A DNA stretch of 64,000 bases. Source: Metridium senile (Eukaryota; Cnidaria; Anthozoa; Actiniaria; Metridiidae). The first letter of the stretch is position 1; each line of letters opens with the position of its first letter. Made by a program: the position numbers and the translations under genes. The stretch is from NCBI GenBank assembly GCA_949775045.1, contig OX459099.1, positions 7,537,099 to 7,601,098 of the forward strand, given 5' to 3'. This document shows, one piece after another, positions 34,675-64,000 of this stretch. The notes below the pieces were generated by a model that saw nothing but the letters and a program-made list of their open reading frames with translations, searched no databases and was not told the origin of the DNA.

Positions 34675-34868
34675 ATAGTCCACTTCACAGTTCCCTGCGC
34701 CATCTTGAAAGGTAGCCGGGCCTTTGCATAGAAGCGAGACGAACGTTGAGCTTGCAATGATAGAGACCTTGTCACGTGTCTCTATCATTGCTAGTTCAAC
34801 GTTAATCTCGCTTCAATGCAAAGGGCGGCTACTTTTCAAGATGGCGCAGGAAACCGCGGTGAAGGGGA
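34675..34868. mobile_element. MITE with CCCTGCGCCATCTTGAAAGG arms, copy 2
   Basis: Mirrors CTTTTCAAGATGGCGCAGG; inner AATGATAGAGAC mirror. Lies just beyond the GAA stop codon, probably in its 3' flank. Confidence 0.85.
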
Positions 34869-34986
34869 ATATTGTGTGTCCTATTAAATATCATTACTTT
34901 CTCAATGTTGTTCTTATTATATTTCAAATCGTGTTTTTTTTGTTACTATAAAAGGTACATGTATATTACTGCGGGGTTTGGTCGTG

Positions 34987-63252
<28,266 letters not shown>

Positions 63253-63343
63253 TGTGAATGAATGAATGAATCACATGCAAATCAAATGACAGAAAGGAGT
63301 TGGGTATTACCGCTGACCATTAATAACAAATCATCTATTGCCT

Positions 63344-63353
63344 GTCACGTGAC
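63344..63353. promoter_or_regulatory. CLEAR box upstream of GAA
   Basis: GTCACGTGAC is a perfect match to the palindromic CLEAR element bound by TFEB/MITF-family factors that coordinate lysosomal genes. It sits 91 bp upstream of the GAA start codon. An ATGCAAAT octamer lies between them (63275-63282). Confidence 0.75.
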
Positions 63354-63499
63354 ACAATAAAAAACGTTTTTTTTCTTTTGCGTTAATTGTAATGTATTTT
63401 GGTTTGTTTTCAGACATTTGAGTAGAAAAGAGAGTAAGATTATCATAGTTATAATATTTGGCAATTGTATTTGGACGCTGAATAGGCTAGTGCCACGCA

Positions 63500-63619
63500 A
63501 CCTCGTCCCCAGGGCCTTCTCGGCCGACTCTTGAATTGGAAAGTTTTACAAGTTAGAGAAGAAGAATCAGGGTAGCCTGAGACGGAGAAGCTAAGCCACA
63601 TTTTGGCTTTCTTTGCATG
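63500..63619 (+). other. Possible first exon of a divergent plus-strand gene
   Basis: A moderately GC-rich stretch ends CTTTGCATG|GTAAGT, a strong donor. No reading frame can be confirmed. Confidence 0.2.
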
Positions 63620-63741
63620 GTAAGTAAAACTTAAAAGTTTTAAAACTTTCGTATCAATGTATTAAGAGACTTAAGAGGCATGTTGTGTATTAGTTGTAAC
63701 GGTTTTTGACCGTTTTAGAGCGGGTATGACACCAAATACAT

Positions 63742-63913
63742 TTACAGCCAAACCTACAGAAGCGTTCCTATCGAGGTTGGAAGGCTCGATTTATTCTTCC
63801 AAACTTGATTTTAATTTTGTTTTGAAATTTACATAAATGAATCGAATCTTGTAAGTTTCAAATTGCAGACTTCAACCGTCAACCGATAATGGTCCCGAAA
63901 TCACGATCAGTGT
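63742..63913. mobile_element. Partial TACAGCCAAACCTAC MITE
   Basis: Matches the left part of 22450-22880 up to CCGAAATCACGATC. Confidence 0.8.
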
Positions 63914-64000
63914 ACGTCAATATAAATACACCTATCAATGTCTTGCCCCAACAGGGGGAGTGCGGGCAAAGTCGGACTATTGAACATAAACTTTGCCCGT

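Overview
This is a 64 kb stretch of an animal genome. It is AT-rich, intron-rich and crowded with short inverted-repeat transposons. Two conserved metazoan genes can be read exon by exon, both on the minus strand: ADAM10 (Kuzbanian-type metalloprotease, 14 coding exons, 763 codons) at 13104-31741, and a lysosomal acid alpha-glucosidase (GAA, glycoside hydrolase family 31, 19 coding exons, 902 codons) at 34987-63252. In both models every exon junction has GT/AG ends and the reading phase stays closed from start to stop. The style of the repeats (MITEs with a GGGGCCGGTTGTACGAAG end, GAAGGGCTAAGGCTCGAAACGTCAG motifs, tRNA-headed SINEs) resembles anthozoan cnidarians such as corals and anemones. 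That taxonomic call is an inference; only 'non-vertebrate metazoan' is firm.

Layout. 1-13.1 kb: gene-poor flank of MITEs, microsatellites and a tRNA-like SINE head, with one plausible plus-strand terminal exon (8519-8791) of an unrecognised gene. 13.1-31.7 kb: ADAM10, whose introns hold SINEs, palindromic MITEs and a GAT-rich 94-bp minisatellite. 31.7-35.0 kb: the gap between the genes, with the probable ADAM10 promoter, MITEs and a 35-bp minisatellite. 35.0-63.25 kb: GAA. Its intron 15 contains an 11-kb block of about 60 copies of a 176-bp satellite. This block is bounded by diverged inverted repeats and interrupted by a truncated L1-like insert. Its intron 13 contains a 3.6-kb DNA transposon whose 220-bp terminal repeats are built from a CCGTAAATGTAATA motif. 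63.25-64 kb: the GAA promoter with a perfect CLEAR box, then another MITE.

The two genes have no obvious shared pathway: ADAM10 is a membrane sheddase (Notch/APP-type cleavage) and GAA degrades glycogen in lysosomes. They lie head-to-tail about 3 kb apart. The most unusual features are three tandem duplications that each carry a 3' splice site (ADAM10 exon 14, GAA exon 5, GAA exon 6), the satellite-bearing transposon-like block, the subterminal-repeat transposon, and the GTCACGTGAC lysosomal-regulation box directly upstream of GAA.
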